Positions 25,907 through 35,373 of a DNA stretch of 53,432 bases are shown piece after piece (the stretch's first letter is position 1; each line of letters starts with the position of its first letter). The DNA is taken from NCBI GenBank assembly GCA_044338255.1, contig JBIILZ010000012.1, positions 1-53,432 of the forward strand, read 5' to 3'. The notes under the pieces were generated by a model. It was not told the DNA's origin. It worked only from the letters and a program-made list of their open reading frames with translations, and did not search any database. Both the position numbers and the translations under genes were made by a program. The stretch comes from CAIUVD01 sp044338255 (GTDB taxonomy: Bacteria; Planctomycetota; UBA11346).

Positions 25907-27322
25907 CTAAAGGGAATGCGCATCCTCGAGCAGTTCCTTGAGTTCCTTCATGAAGGCCGCGCCATCGGCGCCGTCGATGTAGCGATGGTCGGCCGACAGC
26001 GTCAGGCTCATGAGCTTGGCGGCGAAGAAACCGCCTTGCTTGACCACCACTTCATCACGGATGCGGCCGACGGCGATGATCCCGCTTTGTCCTGGGGGGA
26101 CGATGGCGACGAAGCGATCGACGGGGAACGAACCGAGGTTGGAAAGCGTGAAGACTCCGCCGGTATACTCTTCGGGGGCAAGTTTTCCGGTACGGGCCTT
26201 TTCGACCAGTGCCGCCGATTGCGCGGCGATGTCGACCGGGCTCAGGCTGTCGCAATGCGGCACCACCGGCACGATTAGGCCGCCGGGGATCGCCACGGCG
26301 AAGCCGACATGGGCGCCATCGCGGTAGACTAGGCCCTGATCGGTCCAGGTGGCGGCGAAGGCCGGAAAGCGGCGGATGCACAGGCCCACGGCGCGGGCGA
26401 GGTAATCACCGAAGCTGATCTTGTAGCCGGCGGCCTTGTCGGCTTCACGGCGGGCGATGAGGGCGGCGGCGTCGACGGTGATTTCCAGCTGGAAGGCCGG
26501 AATCGTGCTCGCCGAAGCGAGCATGTTGGCGGCGATGGCCTTGCGCATGGGCGACGGCTTCTCGGTCTTGGCCACCAGGGCGGCAGCGGCGGGCTTGGTC
26601 GGCTTGGACTTCTTGCCGTTGCCGAGCGCGACCTGGAAGAGGTCCTCGACCATGATGCGGGCTCCCGGCCCGGAGCCCTTGACCTGACGCAGATCGATGC
26701 CCTTGGCGGCTGCGGCGACCTTGGCGGCGGGGGAGACCGAGCCGATCTCGCGCAGGTAGCTGCGCACGTCGGCCTCGACGATGCGGCCCTGGTCGCCGCT
26801 GCCGGCCACGACATTCAAAGGCACATGGCTGGTTTCAGCGAGCTTGCGCGCACGCGGACTGATGAAGATCCGGCCATCGGCCTGCGTCGTCGGTGCTTTC
26901 ACCACGGGAGCCACGGGTGCGGCGGCCTTGGCGGGCGCTGGCTTCGGGGCGCTGGGGGCGGCAGCCGCCGGGGCCGGAACCGCCGGGGCGGGGGCAGAGA
27001 CGGTAGCCGGGACCGCGGGCGAGGGGGCGATGGCGATCTGCGTGGCCAGGCATTCCTTGATCAAGCTCTCGGGCACGGCTTCGCCGGCGGGGCCGATGAG
27101 GGCCATGACGCAATTGACGGGCGCCGTCTGCCCCGGGGGGAGCAAGATCTTCAACAAGGTACCTTCGTACTGGCTTTCCACTTCCAAGGTCGACTTATCT
27201 GTCGAAATCTCGCAGAGGATGTCGCCCTTTTTTACCGCCTGGCCCTCTTGCTTGGTCCACTGGACGATCTCGCTGGTCTCGACGGTCTGTCCGAATTTGG
27301 GGAGGAGCACCTTGGTGGCCAT
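25907..27322 (-). CDS. Dihydrolipoamide acyltransferase (E2 of a 2-oxoacid dehydrogenase complex)
   Basis: 471-aa E2 core subunit. The order is an N-terminal lipoyl domain (lipoyl Lys43 in STDKSTLEVE), an Ala/Pro linker (about 100-150), two peripheral-subunit-binding domains (about 154-190, SPRARKLAETSHVPLNV; about 197-233, SPAAKVAAAAKGIDLRQV) and the catalytic domain. The active-site motif is DHRYIDG (His446, Asp450). The ATG at 27322 has GAGG upstream; the longer frame to 27418 shows no lipoyl similarity. No E1 or E3 gene adjoins it, so pyruvate specificity is likely but not proven. It is divergent from accB. Two binding domains in tandem are unusual for one E2. Confidence 0.9.
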   Translation of the reverse strand: MATKVLLPKFGQTVETSEIVQWTKQEGQAVKKGDILCEISTDKSTLEVESQYEGTLLKILLPPGQTAPVNCVMALIGPAGEAVPESLIKECLATQIAIAPSPAVPATVSAPAPAVPAPAAAAPSAPKPAPAKAAAPVAPVVKAPTTQADGRIFISPRARKLAETSHVPLNVVAGSGDQGRIVEADVRSYLREIGSVSPAAKVAAAAKGIDLRQVKGSGPGARIMVEDLFQVALGNGKKSKPTKPAAAALVAKTEKPSPMRKAIAANMLASASTIPAFQLEITVDAAALIARREADKAAGYKISFGDYLARAVGLCIRRFPAFAATWTDQGLVYRDGAHVGFAVAIPGGLIVPVVPHCDSLSPVDIAAQSAALVEKARTGKLAPEEYTGGVFTLSNLGSFPVDRFVAIVPPGQSGIIAVGRIRDEVVVKQGGFFAAKLMSLTLSADHRYIDGADGAAFMKELKELLEDAHSL

Positions 27323-27520
27323 GAAAAAACCTCGAATGTATGCGTGTTGAAAGCACGATGGAGGGGCGGATCGCCGGTGCAACCCCGACGCTGCGACGAC
27401 GATATGCATATTGTGCATGAATAGCCGGGACGGGGTCCAGTTGACTCATGCAGAGGGGGGTCTACGGTCCTCCGCTTCGTGCGATGCCCCTTCACTGGCG
27501 TCGCCTTTTCGGAGTAGACG

Positions 27521-27982
27521 ATGGACATCAAGATCCTCAAAGAAATCACCAAGTTGATGAAGGAAAATGACTTGGTCGAAGTCGAGGTGGAATCGGCAGA
27601 CCTTAAGGTCAAGCTGAAGAAGGCCTCTTCGCAAGTCTTTGGGACCCCCCAATTCGCTGCTCCAGCGCCGGTTGCGGCCGCCAGCGCGCCTGCCGCTGCA
27701 CCGGTGTCTGCGCCCGCGGTAGTGGTCGATGAATTCGCCGGCTGCAAGCAGATCACCAGCCCGATCCCGGGCATCGTCTACCTGCGCCCGAATCCCGATG
27801 CCGCCAACTTCGTCTCCGTCGGTTCGCCGGTAGACGAAACCAAGGTCACCTGCCTGATCGAAGCCATGAAGGTCTTCAACGAGATCAAGCCCGACGCCGG
27901 CATCAAAGGCACGATCAAGAAGATCTGTGTCAATGATGGTCAGCCCGTCGAGTACGGCACGGTACTGTTCTTGGTCGGATAA
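27521..27982 (+). CDS. accB: Biotin carboxyl carrier protein of acetyl-CoA carboxylase
   Basis: 153 aa, the normal BCCP length. A helical N-terminus (ILKEITKLMKENDLVEVEVE) is followed by an Ala/Pro hinge (about 45-70) and a biotinyl domain with the canonical EAMKV motif (Lys117). It carries CO2 between biotin carboxylase and carboxyltransferase in the first step of fatty-acid synthesis. accC follows after 113 bp that contain a 10-bp hairpin, so the two are probably one operon. Confidence 0.95.
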   Translation: MDIKILKEITKLMKENDLVEVEVESADLKVKLKKASSQVFGTPQFAAPAPVAAASAPAAAPVSAPAVVVDEFAGCKQITSPIPGIVYLRPNPDAANFVSVGSPVDETKVTCLIEAMKVFNEIKPDAGIKGTIKKICVNDGQPVEYGTVLFLVG

Positions 27983-27992
27983 GCCGACGCTC

Positions 27993-28018
27993 ACTCGGCT
28001 GCATCCGCGCAGCCGAGT
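27993..28018 (+). promoter_or_regulatory. Hairpin between accB and accC
   Basis: ACTCGGCTGC, a 6-base loop and GCAGCCGAGT form a perfect 10-bp stem just past the accB stop. No T run follows, so it is more likely an attenuator or mRNA-stability element setting the accB:accC ratio than a full terminator. Confidence 0.55.
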
Positions 28019-28095
28019 CTGTCCTCTGTCGTCGGACTGTCGCCGGACTGTCGCCTGACGGTCACCAGACCAAGGCCGAAAAAGAAAACCAAGCA

Positions 28096-29442
28096 ATGTT
28101 CAAACGTATTCTGATCGCCAACCGTGGCGAAATCGCCATGCGCATCATTCGCGCTTGCCGCCGCATGGGTATCGAGACCTGCGTCGTCTATTCGACCGCC
28201 GACAAGGAATCCCTGCCGGTACGCATGGCCGATGTCGCCATCTGCATCGGACCCGGTCCGGCCAAGCAGAGCTACCTCAACATCAACAACATCATCGCCG
28301 CCGCCGAGCTTGCCGACGTCGACGCCATCCATCCCGGCTTCGGCTTCCTCTCCGAGAACAGCCATTTCGCGCAGGTGGTCCGCGACTGCCAGATCGCCTT
28401 CATCGGTCCGCTGTCGTCGTCGATGGATGCCCTGGGTAACAAGGCCAAGGCCAAGGCCCTCGCCCTGAAGTGCGGCGTGCCGACCATCCCCGGTTCGATC
28501 GGGGCGGTCTCGGGCCCCGAAGAGGCCCTCGCCATTGCCCGCAAGATCCAGTACCCGGTGATGATCAAGGCCACCAACGGTGGCGGCGGGCGCGGCATGC
28601 GCATCGCCCACAACGACGGTTCGCTGGTCTCGGGCTTTGAGCAGGCCCGCCGCGAGGCCGAGGCCGCCTTCGGCAATGGCGAATGCCTGATCGAAGCCTA
28701 CGTCCAGCGTGCCCGCCATATCGAGATCCAGATCATCGGCGATCAGCACGGCAACGTCGTGGCCCTCGGTGAGCGCGACTGCTCGACCCAGCGTCGCCAT
28801 CAGAAGCTGCTCGAAGAGTCGCCGAGCCCGGTGATCACTCCCGAGACCCGCACCAAGATGTGCGAGGACGCCGTGCGCCTGGCCAAGGAAGCCGGGTACT
28901 TCAATGCCGGCACCGTCGAGTTCATCTACGACCTCGACCGCAAGGCGTACTTCTTCCTGGAGATGAACACGCGCATCCAGGTCGAGCATCCGGTGACCGA
29001 GATGTGCACCGGCCTGGATCTCATCCGTCTGCAGATCGAGGTCGCCGCCGGCCTGCCCCTGCCCTTTACCCAGGCCGACATCAAGCCCCAGGGCCACGCC
29101 ATCGAAGTGCGCATCAATGCCGAGGATTGGCAGAACGGCTTCGCGCCCAGCCCGGGCAAGATCAACATGTACGTCGCGCCGTCGGGCAAGGGCGTGCGCG
29201 TCGACAGCCACTGCTACGCCGGATATGCGATTCCGCCGAACTACGACTCGATGATCGCCAAGCTCATCGTCCACGGCAAGGACCGCGCCGAGGCCATCCA
29301 GCTGCTCAATCTCGCCCTCGGTGAATACCTCATCGAAGGCCCGAAGACGACCATCGGCTTCCACCAACGGCTGCTGAAAGACGCGCGCTTCCTGAACAAC
29401 GAAGTGACGACCAAATTCGTCGACGAAGTGTTCCTGAAATAA
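28096..29442 (+). CDS. accC: Biotin carboxylase subunit of acetyl-CoA carboxylase
   Basis: 448 aa, matching the bacterial AccC length, so this is a stand-alone subunit rather than a fused acyl-CoA carboxylase. The N-terminal carbamoyl-phosphate-synthetase-like fold begins with FKRILIANRGEIAMRIIRA. The ATP-grasp domain includes the glycine-rich MIKATNGGGGRGMRI and the metal/bicarbonate segment EMNTRIQVEHPVTEM. It carboxylates AccB-biotin using ATP and bicarbonate. A dispersed repeat copy follows 11 bp after the stop. Confidence 0.97.
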   Translation: MFKRILIANRGEIAMRIIRACRRMGIETCVVYSTADKESLPVRMADVAICIGPGPAKQSYLNINNIIAAAELADVDAIHPGFGFLSENSHFAQVVRDCQIAFIGPLSSSMDALGNKAKAKALALKCGVPTIPGSIGAVSGPEEALAIARKIQYPVMIKATNGGGGRGMRIAHNDGSLVSGFEQARREAEAAFGNGECLIEAYVQRARHIEIQIIGDQHGNVVALGERDCSTQRRHQKLLEESPSPVITPETRTKMCEDAVRLAKEAGYFNAGTVEFIYDLDRKAYFFLEMNTRIQVEHPVTEMCTGLDLIRLQIEVAAGLPLPFTQADIKPQGHAIEVRINAEDWQNGFAPSPGKINMYVAPSGKGVRVDSHCYAGYAIPPNYDSMIAKLIVHGKDRAEAIQLLNLALGEYLIEGPKTTIGFHQRLLKDARFLNNEVTTKFVDEVFLK

Positions 29443-29453
29443 GCCTCGGGCGC

Positions 29454-29473
29454 CTATCTCCGACAGACTCCTA
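29454..29473. repeat. Dispersed intergenic repeat, copy 2
   Basis: CTATCTCCGACAGACTCCTA matches 19 of 20 bases of the copy at 25873-25892. Both copies stand directly 3' of a plus-strand gene. Confidence 0.7.
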
Positions 29474-29535
29474 AGAGTCCGCCTGCGCATCAGTGGACCA
29501 TTGCCGATTGCCCAACCGCCCCAGGCTGACCAGCC

Positions 29536-32289
29536 ATGTCGCTGACCCTCATCACCGGCCCGCATCAAAGCGGCAAGTCGCGCCGGTTGTGGGAACTGCT
29601 GCGCGCCCAGCCGCCGGGGACGGCGGTGCTGGTGCGGCCGGGCGGGGTCAGTCGCGAACTCCTGGCGCAGGTCCATGCATGGTTCGGGCCGGGCTGGTTG
29701 CCGGTGGTGCTGTCGATGCCGGAGCTGGCAGAACGCGCCGCCGCCGCCCTCGGTGACGTGCCGCAGGCATTCTCGCCAGCGTGGCTGAGCCATGCCCTGC
29801 GCCAATGGCTGCCGACGGGTCTGGCGGGTTCGCCGTGGGCGCCCCTGGCGCCCTACCGGCGCACCGCCAATGAATTCGCGGATCTGCTGCTGCGCCTGGA
29901 TGCCCAGGGCGTGGCCGATGACGAGCTGACGCTCACCGCCCGCCGCTGCGAGGGTTCTTTGAGCGACAAGATCCGCGTCGTGCTGCGCGCTCGCCAGTGG
30001 TTGCGCGATGAAGGCCGTCAGCGTGGCGCAACCACCCCCGGTGCACGCTGGGAGCACCTCGCCGGCGCCCCCGTGCCGTGGAGCGTGATTGCCTTCGACG
30101 ATGTCCTGGCGCTGACGCCTGCCGAGATCGCCTGGGTGGCCGATCTCGCACGCCAGCGGCAGGTGCTGATGAGCGCCATCGATGACGATCGCTGTGCCGG
30201 CGGTCTGCTCGAATACGTGCGACGGATGATTCCCGAGGCCAGCGAGGAGCGCTTGTCGGGGATCCACGCGCAGGCGCCGTTTGCTGATGCGCAACGCCTG
30301 CTGCTACCGGCTCTGCTGCCGCCCGGCGGCGAGGCGCCACCGCTGCCGGCCGGGTCAGTGGGCGGTCTCGATCGTTACCGCTATCGCGATCCGGTGCATG
30401 CCGGGCGGGCCTTGGCCGCGTGGCTGGATGCACGTCAGGTGCCGGCAGCGGCGGTGAACATCTACCTGCGCACCTGCGACGAACAGGCCCTGGCCCTGGC
30501 CGACGCGCTGCGCGGCGCCGGTCTCAAGGTGCGCGGCCGGTTCCATCTCGCTTACGGCGCGACCGCCGAGGGCGCTGCCGTCGCCGCCCTCGGGCGCTGC
30601 CTCGCCCGGCCCTCGTGGACGGCGTTCCGCGCCCTGGCGCTGCGCTTGCCGCTGCTGTCCGCTGCCCGCCTGCCCGCTGCGCGCCTGCCCGATGCGCAAC
30701 GGCAAGCGCCGCCGACACCGTTGCTCGAACTCGAAGGTCCGTGGCAGGGCATCGACGAAGCGTTGAACGCCTTACAGGTCCTCGCCGAATGCGGCAGCCA
30801 TGATGACCTGCTGGTGGCCGGACCCTTGCGGGTTGGCTTGGCGGCGACGGTGGTGTGGTTGCGCGCGCTGCAGGCGCGCCTGCCAACCAGCGGCGCGTGG
30901 TTCGCCCGGCTGACGGCGGCGGCGGCTGATCTCGATATCGCCCTCGGGCCAGTGGGCCCGGCCCTGGCCGCGCTCGACGGTTTTTTTCCGGTCAGCGACG
31001 AAGATCTGAGCGAAGCCCTCGCCGATGCAGCGGTGGAGATCGTTCGCGATGACGGCCCGGATTCGCTGGCGATCCTCGACGCCGTGCGCGGGCGTTCGCT
31101 GCCGCGACCGATCGCCGTCCTGCATGGACTCGAACACGGTCGTTGGCCGGCCCAGCCGCAGGTCGGGGTCCTGCTCAGTCCGGAAGACCGCAGCCAGCTG
31201 AGCCCCGAATGGTTCGACGATCGCGGTCGCGAGGCCGGCGAAGTCGCCTCGGTGCTGGCCTGCGCGGCGCGCGGTCTGACGCGCTTGGTGATCGGCATTC
31301 CCTGCGGCGAGCGGCAACCGAGCGCCTGGCTGGCGACGCTCGCGGAACAGGCCGAACTCGCCGGTGATGACACCTGGCGCCTGGATGCGTTGCGCGGCGC
31401 GCCCGATGCCGAGGCCGTGGCCGGCGCGCCCTTGGGGCCCGCCGACAGCCAGGGCGCCTACGAACAGGCCCTGTGGCCGCTGGCGGGCATCGCGGCGCTG
31501 TCGCCACCAACCCTGGAATTCCGCGTCCCGGCGTGCCCGCCAGAAGCCTTGCGCCTGCGCGTCAGCAGCCTGGATCTGGCCCTCGGCGACAGCTTCGGCC
31601 TGGTTTGCCAACGCCTGGCCCTCGGTGGCGTGCTCCGCGATGGGGCCTTGATGGATGATGGCAGCATCCTCCATGAGCTGTTCGCCAAGCTCGCCGAATA
31701 TCCGGTGGGGCAGTGGCGCGAGGCCTTCGAGCGTCTGCTCGAGACCTGGATCAGCAGCGCCCCGGATGCCCTGGCGCGGGCCGCCCGTCGTCAACGCGCG
31801 CCGCGTTTGCGCGAGGTCGTCAGCGCCGAAGCCACGGCCGCCAGCGATGCCCAGGTGCGTGCCGAGTACGAGGTGGCGGTGACGCTCGACCTTGGCGAGC
31901 TCGGCGTGCTGACTCTGCCCGGGCGTGCCGATCGTCTCGATCGGCATGCCGACGGCAGCCTCACCGTCGTCGATTACAAACGTGGTCGCTCGACGGCTCT
32001 CGCGACCAAGGTTGCCGAGCAGCGTGAGGCCCAGGTGCTCGGCTACGTACAGGCCCTACGCGGGCAGGGCGAGCAGGTCCGCGAAGGGGTCTTCGTGCCC
32101 CTGGCCGGCGGCAAGCGCGTGGCCATCGAGGGCGATGAGACCCTCGTGCGCTGGGCGCAGGTGTGCGCGGCGGTGGCGCGTCTGGCGCAGGGTACGGCGG
32201 TGGCGAGGATCGATGGGGTCTGCCCGCCGGCGGTGATCCGCGCTCTCGAATATGCTGACGATGCGCGTGATCCGGAGGACCGCGCATGA
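29536..32289 (+). CDS. addB: AddB-like helicase-nuclease subunit (PD-(D/E)XK nuclease)
   Basis: 917 aa. It probably pairs with the downstream AddA-like protein as a RecBCD/AddAB-type enzyme that resects DNA double-strand ends. A P-loop ITGPHQSGKS (residues 6-15) opens the protein. The long divergent middle has the inactive-helicase character of AddB. The C-terminus has a PD-(D/E)XK nuclease (LPGRADRLDRH at about 796, VVDYKRG at about 812). In typical AddB four cysteines bind an Fe-S cluster around the nuclease. Here the position usually reading CPYRFF is GDSFGLVC and few cysteines are present, so the cluster is probably lost. It overlaps addA by 4 bp (ATGA). Confidence 0.8.
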   Translation: MSLTLITGPHQSGKSRRLWELLRAQPPGTAVLVRPGGVSRELLAQVHAWFGPGWLPVVLSMPELAERAAAALGDVPQAFSPAWLSHALRQWLPTGLAGSPWAPLAPYRRTANEFADLLLRLDAQGVADDELTLTARRCEGSLSDKIRVVLRARQWLRDEGRQRGATTPGARWEHLAGAPVPWSVIAFDDVLALTPAEIAWVADLARQRQVLMSAIDDDRCAGGLLEYVRRMIPEASEERLSGIHAQAPFADAQRLLLPALLPPGGEAPPLPAGSVGGLDRYRYRDPVHAGRALAAWLDARQVPAAAVNIYLRTCDEQALALADALRGAGLKVRGRFHLAYGATAEGAAVAALGRCLARPSWTAFRALALRLPLLSAARLPAARLPDAQRQAPPTPLLELEGPWQGIDEALNALQVLAECGSHDDLLVAGPLRVGLAATVVWLRALQARLPTSGAWFARLTAAAADLDIALGPVGPALAALDGFFPVSDEDLSEALADAAVEIVRDDGPDSLAILDAVRGRSLPRPIAVLHGLEHGRWPAQPQVGVLLSPEDRSQLSPEWFDDRGREAGEVASVLACAARGLTRLVIGIPCGERQPSAWLATLAEQAELAGDDTWRLDALRGAPDAEAVAGAPLGPADSQGAYEQALWPLAGIAALSPPTLEFRVPACPPEALRLRVSSLDLALGDSFGLVCQRLALGGVLRDGALMDDGSILHELFAKLAEYPVGQWREAFERLLETWISSAPDALARAARRQRAPRLREVVSAEATAASDAQVRAEYEVAVTLDLGELGVLTLPGRADRLDRHADGSLTVVDYKRGRSTALATKVAEQREAQVLGYVQALRGQGEQVREGVFVPLAGGKRVAIEGDETLVRWAQVCAAVARLAQGTAVARIDGVCPPAVIRALEYADDARDPEDRA

Positions 32290-35200
32290 AGACGCCGTGG
32301 GCCGATTTCACCGACGAGCAGCGCCGCGCGGCCTTCCTCGTCGATCGCCATGTCCTCGCCAGCGCCGGTGCCGGCTCGGGCAAGACGACGGTGATGGCGG
32401 TGCGCTACGTCGCCTGCCTGCTCCAGGGAACACTGCTCCCGGCGCAGATCCTGGCCCTCGCCTTCACCGTCGAGGCCGCCGGCAATCTGCGCGCGCGCAT
32501 CGACCACACCTTGCGCCAGGTGCTGCGCGCGGGGGTCTTCCCGCGGCTCGGCGAAGACGAGGATTTCCAGTTCACGGATGCCGAGCGTACGCATCTGCGC
32601 CGCTGTCTGGCCGAGCTTCCGGGCGCACCGATCACGACCATCGACGGCGCCTGCCTGAACTGGGTCCGCGAAGGCGCGGCGCAGCTCGGCCGTGATCCCG
32701 AGACCGGCCCTGCTGAAGCCGTGACCTGGGCGCAGATCCGCGAGCGCGCTTGGCTACGTCTGCGCCGCGAGTCGATGAGCGAACTCGAACCCCTGATCGC
32801 CCGCCATGGCGAGCATCAGGTCCGCCACGGGCTACTGAGCAAGCTCGATCAGGCGGGTGCCCTGCCCTCGGGGCGGGCGGAGTCGCTTCCCGGCGAGCCC
32901 TTCGCCTTGCTCTTGCAGCGGCGCTCGGCGCAGCTGGCGCAGTTGCCGGCGGCGCTCGCCGAAGCCGGCCAGGCGCCTCTGCCCGCCGATCGCATCGGCC
33001 TGCTCGAACGCTTGCAGGAACTCGATTCCGTGGCCGCGCGCGGCAAGGGCAAGGAAGCGATCCGCGACTTGCAGGATCTCCTCGACTATCCCAATCCGCG
33101 CCGGGCCGATGGCGGACGTCCCACCGGTAATGAGCGGCGTCGGCGGGGTTCGTTGCTGACCCTGGTCGATTGGGATCCGGCGCTCGAAGCCGACCTCGCC
33201 GCCGAGGCCCAGGGCGTCGTCGAACTCGTCGCGCGCTTGCGCAGCTTCGTCGGCGAAGAATCGGCCGCCGCCGGGGTCGCCGGGTTCAGCGCCATCTCCG
33301 CCGAGGCCATGGCCCTGTTGCGTGATCCGTCGACGGCCCGCCGGCTGGCCCGGCGTTATCGCCACGTCCTCCTCGACGAGGTCCAGGATCTCAATCGCCT
33401 GCAGGCCAGCCTCGTCGAGGCGCTCCTCGACGCGCTGCCGGAAGATCCGCCGGCGACGGCCGGGCCGCGGGTGTTCGCGGTCGGCGACCATCGCCAGAGC
33501 ATCTTCGGCTTCCGTCATGCGGCGCCGGAGATCTTCAGCGCCTGGGAGACCTCGCTGCCGGCGCGCGGCGGCACCGTCGCCACCTTGCGCGAGAATTTCC
33601 GCAGCCATCCCGGCCTGGTCCTGGGCATCACCGCTATGTTCTCGGACGCGGCGTTTCGGCCCGAGGACATCAAGCCCGGGCGCACCGCGGCAGGCACCGC
33701 CGTGCTCGCCGCCTGGCGCGTGGTGGCCGCCGAGGACGCTGTCGAGGTCCAACCACACTTTGTCGCCGAAGGTATCGCCGCCAGCAAACGCCCACCCGAA
33801 GATCATGCCGTGCTGTTGCGTTCGCGGACGCACATGGCGGCCTATGCGCGGGCCCTGGAAGCCCGCGGCATCGCCTGCGATACCGATTTCCCTGAAGGTC
33901 TGATCGACAGTCAGGAAGTCGCCGATGTCGAAGCCATCCTGCGCCTGGCCCTTGCACCGCACGACCGCGATGCCTTGGCGGTGGCCGTCGGCGGCCCGTG
34001 GGGCACCGCCGATGCCAACGACAAATGCCTGCTCGTGACCGGCCTCGAAGGCGATCCGGGGACGATCCTCGCGGCCACTGCTTTGGGTGAGATCGTCGCC
34101 GCCACTGCGGCGCTGGCAGCAGAGCAGGGTCCAGCGGTCGCGGTGCGCGCCTTGGCCATGGATCCGCGTCTGACGGCGCGCTATGGCCGACGGCCCTTGG
34201 CGCGGCGGCGGCTGGCCAATCTCATGACCTTGGCCGACGAAGAGCAGGCCGCCGGGCGGACCCTCGATCTCGGGGCTTTTTGCCAGCGTTTACGCGATCG
34301 GCGGCGGCATGGCATCGATGAAGCCGGCGCCAGCGGAGCCGCCCTCGGCGGACGTGGTGTGCGCCTGATGACCATCCACGGTGCCAAGGGTCTCGAATGG
34401 CCGGTGGTGTGGTTGCCGGAACTCGATCGCGCACATGGCACCCAGGATCAGCGGCAGGCCTTCCTGGCGGTGCCCGAGGGCGAGGTCCTGCGTCTGGCGG
34501 TCAAGCGGGGTCCGCACGACCAGGGGGTGTCCTTGGCAGCAGAAATGCTGATCGATGACATCCGCGTTCGGCAGATCGCCGAGGAGCGCCGGTTGTTCTA
34601 CGTCGCCTGCACCCGGGCTCGCGACGAGCTCCATCTGGTCTTGGAAAAACTCCCTCATCCACCGGATCAGCGCGGCCTGACGGCCTGTCCAGGTGGTTGG
34701 GTCAGTGAGGCCTGGCAGGAGGTCGTCAGCGATCCCCAGGTACGCACTACGGCGCGGGTTTCGACGACCGTCAGCAGTGCCCGTCCGCCAGCACTGATCC
34801 TCCCGCCGGCGACGCAATCCGTGAGCATGCGTTCGGTCACCGAGCTGGTCGAGGCCCTGCTGCGGACGGCTGGCGGCGAATCGAGCGGGCACCGCGAGGA
34901 GTGGCTGCGCAAGCTCATCGGCACGACCGTGCATGAGGCCTTCGCGCGCTATGGCGTGGGCATGAGCCCGACCCAGGCGACGCAGAGCCTGAGCACCATC
35001 GCCGCGCTGATTCCTGAATCACGAAGGGCGGCCTTGCTGGCGGCGCTCAGCGATGGCCAGCTGATCCCCGGATATTGGGAGAGCGAACGTCTCATCGAGC
35101 AACCGCTGATCGGCGAGTACGAGGGCCAGGTCATCACCGCCCAGATCGATCTGCTGCTCAAGCGCGAAGGCCAATGGCACCTCTACGATTTCAAGACCGG

Positions 35201-35357
35201 AAGCGCCGCCCACCACGATAGCGGTGCGGCGCAGGTGCGGCTCTACGCCCGGCTGTTGGCCCCCTTGCTCGATGCCCCGCTGGCGGGTGCCTGGTTGGTG
35301 GATGTGGAACAGCGGGCGTTGATCGCGGTGAGTGGGGTGACGAGAGCAGAGGACTGA
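32286..35357 (+). CDS. addA: AddA-like UvrD-family helicase-nuclease
   Basis: 1023-aa superfamily 1A helicase with a C-terminal nuclease. Motifs: Walker A ASAGAGSGKTTVM (Lys33), LLDEVQDLNRLQ (about 361), AVGDHRQSIFGFRHA (about 398), LRENFRSHPG, TIHGAKGLEWPVVWL (about 696) and FYVACTRARDEL (about 771). The nuclease core IGTTVHEAF ... ITAQIDLLL ... YDFKTG (about 967) retains its metal ligands. Both subunits therefore carry a nuclease, as in AddAB rather than RecBCD. It is shorter than Bacillus AddA (about 1230 aa). A heptamer array begins 17 bp after its stop. Confidence 0.88.
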   Translation: MKTPWADFTDEQRRAAFLVDRHVLASAGAGSGKTTVMAVRYVACLLQGTLLPAQILALAFTVEAAGNLRARIDHTLRQVLRAGVFPRLGEDEDFQFTDAERTHLRRCLAELPGAPITTIDGACLNWVREGAAQLGRDPETGPAEAVTWAQIRERAWLRLRRESMSELEPLIARHGEHQVRHGLLSKLDQAGALPSGRAESLPGEPFALLLQRRSAQLAQLPAALAEAGQAPLPADRIGLLERLQELDSVAARGKGKEAIRDLQDLLDYPNPRRADGGRPTGNERRRRGSLLTLVDWDPALEADLAAEAQGVVELVARLRSFVGEESAAAGVAGFSAISAEAMALLRDPSTARRLARRYRHVLLDEVQDLNRLQASLVEALLDALPEDPPATAGPRVFAVGDHRQSIFGFRHAAPEIFSAWETSLPARGGTVATLRENFRSHPGLVLGITAMFSDAAFRPEDIKPGRTAAGTAVLAAWRVVAAEDAVEVQPHFVAEGIAASKRPPEDHAVLLRSRTHMAAYARALEARGIACDTDFPEGLIDSQEVADVEAILRLALAPHDRDALAVAVGGPWGTADANDKCLLVTGLEGDPGTILAATALGEIVAATAALAAEQGPAVAVRALAMDPRLTARYGRRPLARRRLANLMTLADEEQAAGRTLDLGAFCQRLRDRRRHGIDEAGASGAALGGRGVRLMTIHGAKGLEWPVVWLPELDRAHGTQDQRQAFLAVPEGEVLRLAVKRGPHDQGVSLAAEMLIDDIRVRQIAEERRLFYVACTRARDELHLVLEKLPHPPDQRGLTACPGGWVSEAWQEVVSDPQVRTTARVSTTVSSARPPALILPPATQSVSMRSVTELVEALLRTAGGESSGHREEWLRKLIGTTVHEAFARYGVGMSPTQATQSLSTIAALIPESRRAALLAALSDGQLIPGYWESERLIEQPLIGEYEGQVITAQIDLLLKREGQWHLYDFKTGSAAHHDSGAAQVRLYARLLAPLLDAPLAGAWLVDVEQRALIAVSGVTRAED

Positions 35358-35373
35358 AGTCAGTCAGCGATCG

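Noticed and set aside
27991..30294. 767-codon open frame antisense to accC and addB
   Set aside because: It spans two well-supported genes on the other strand and has no family similarity.
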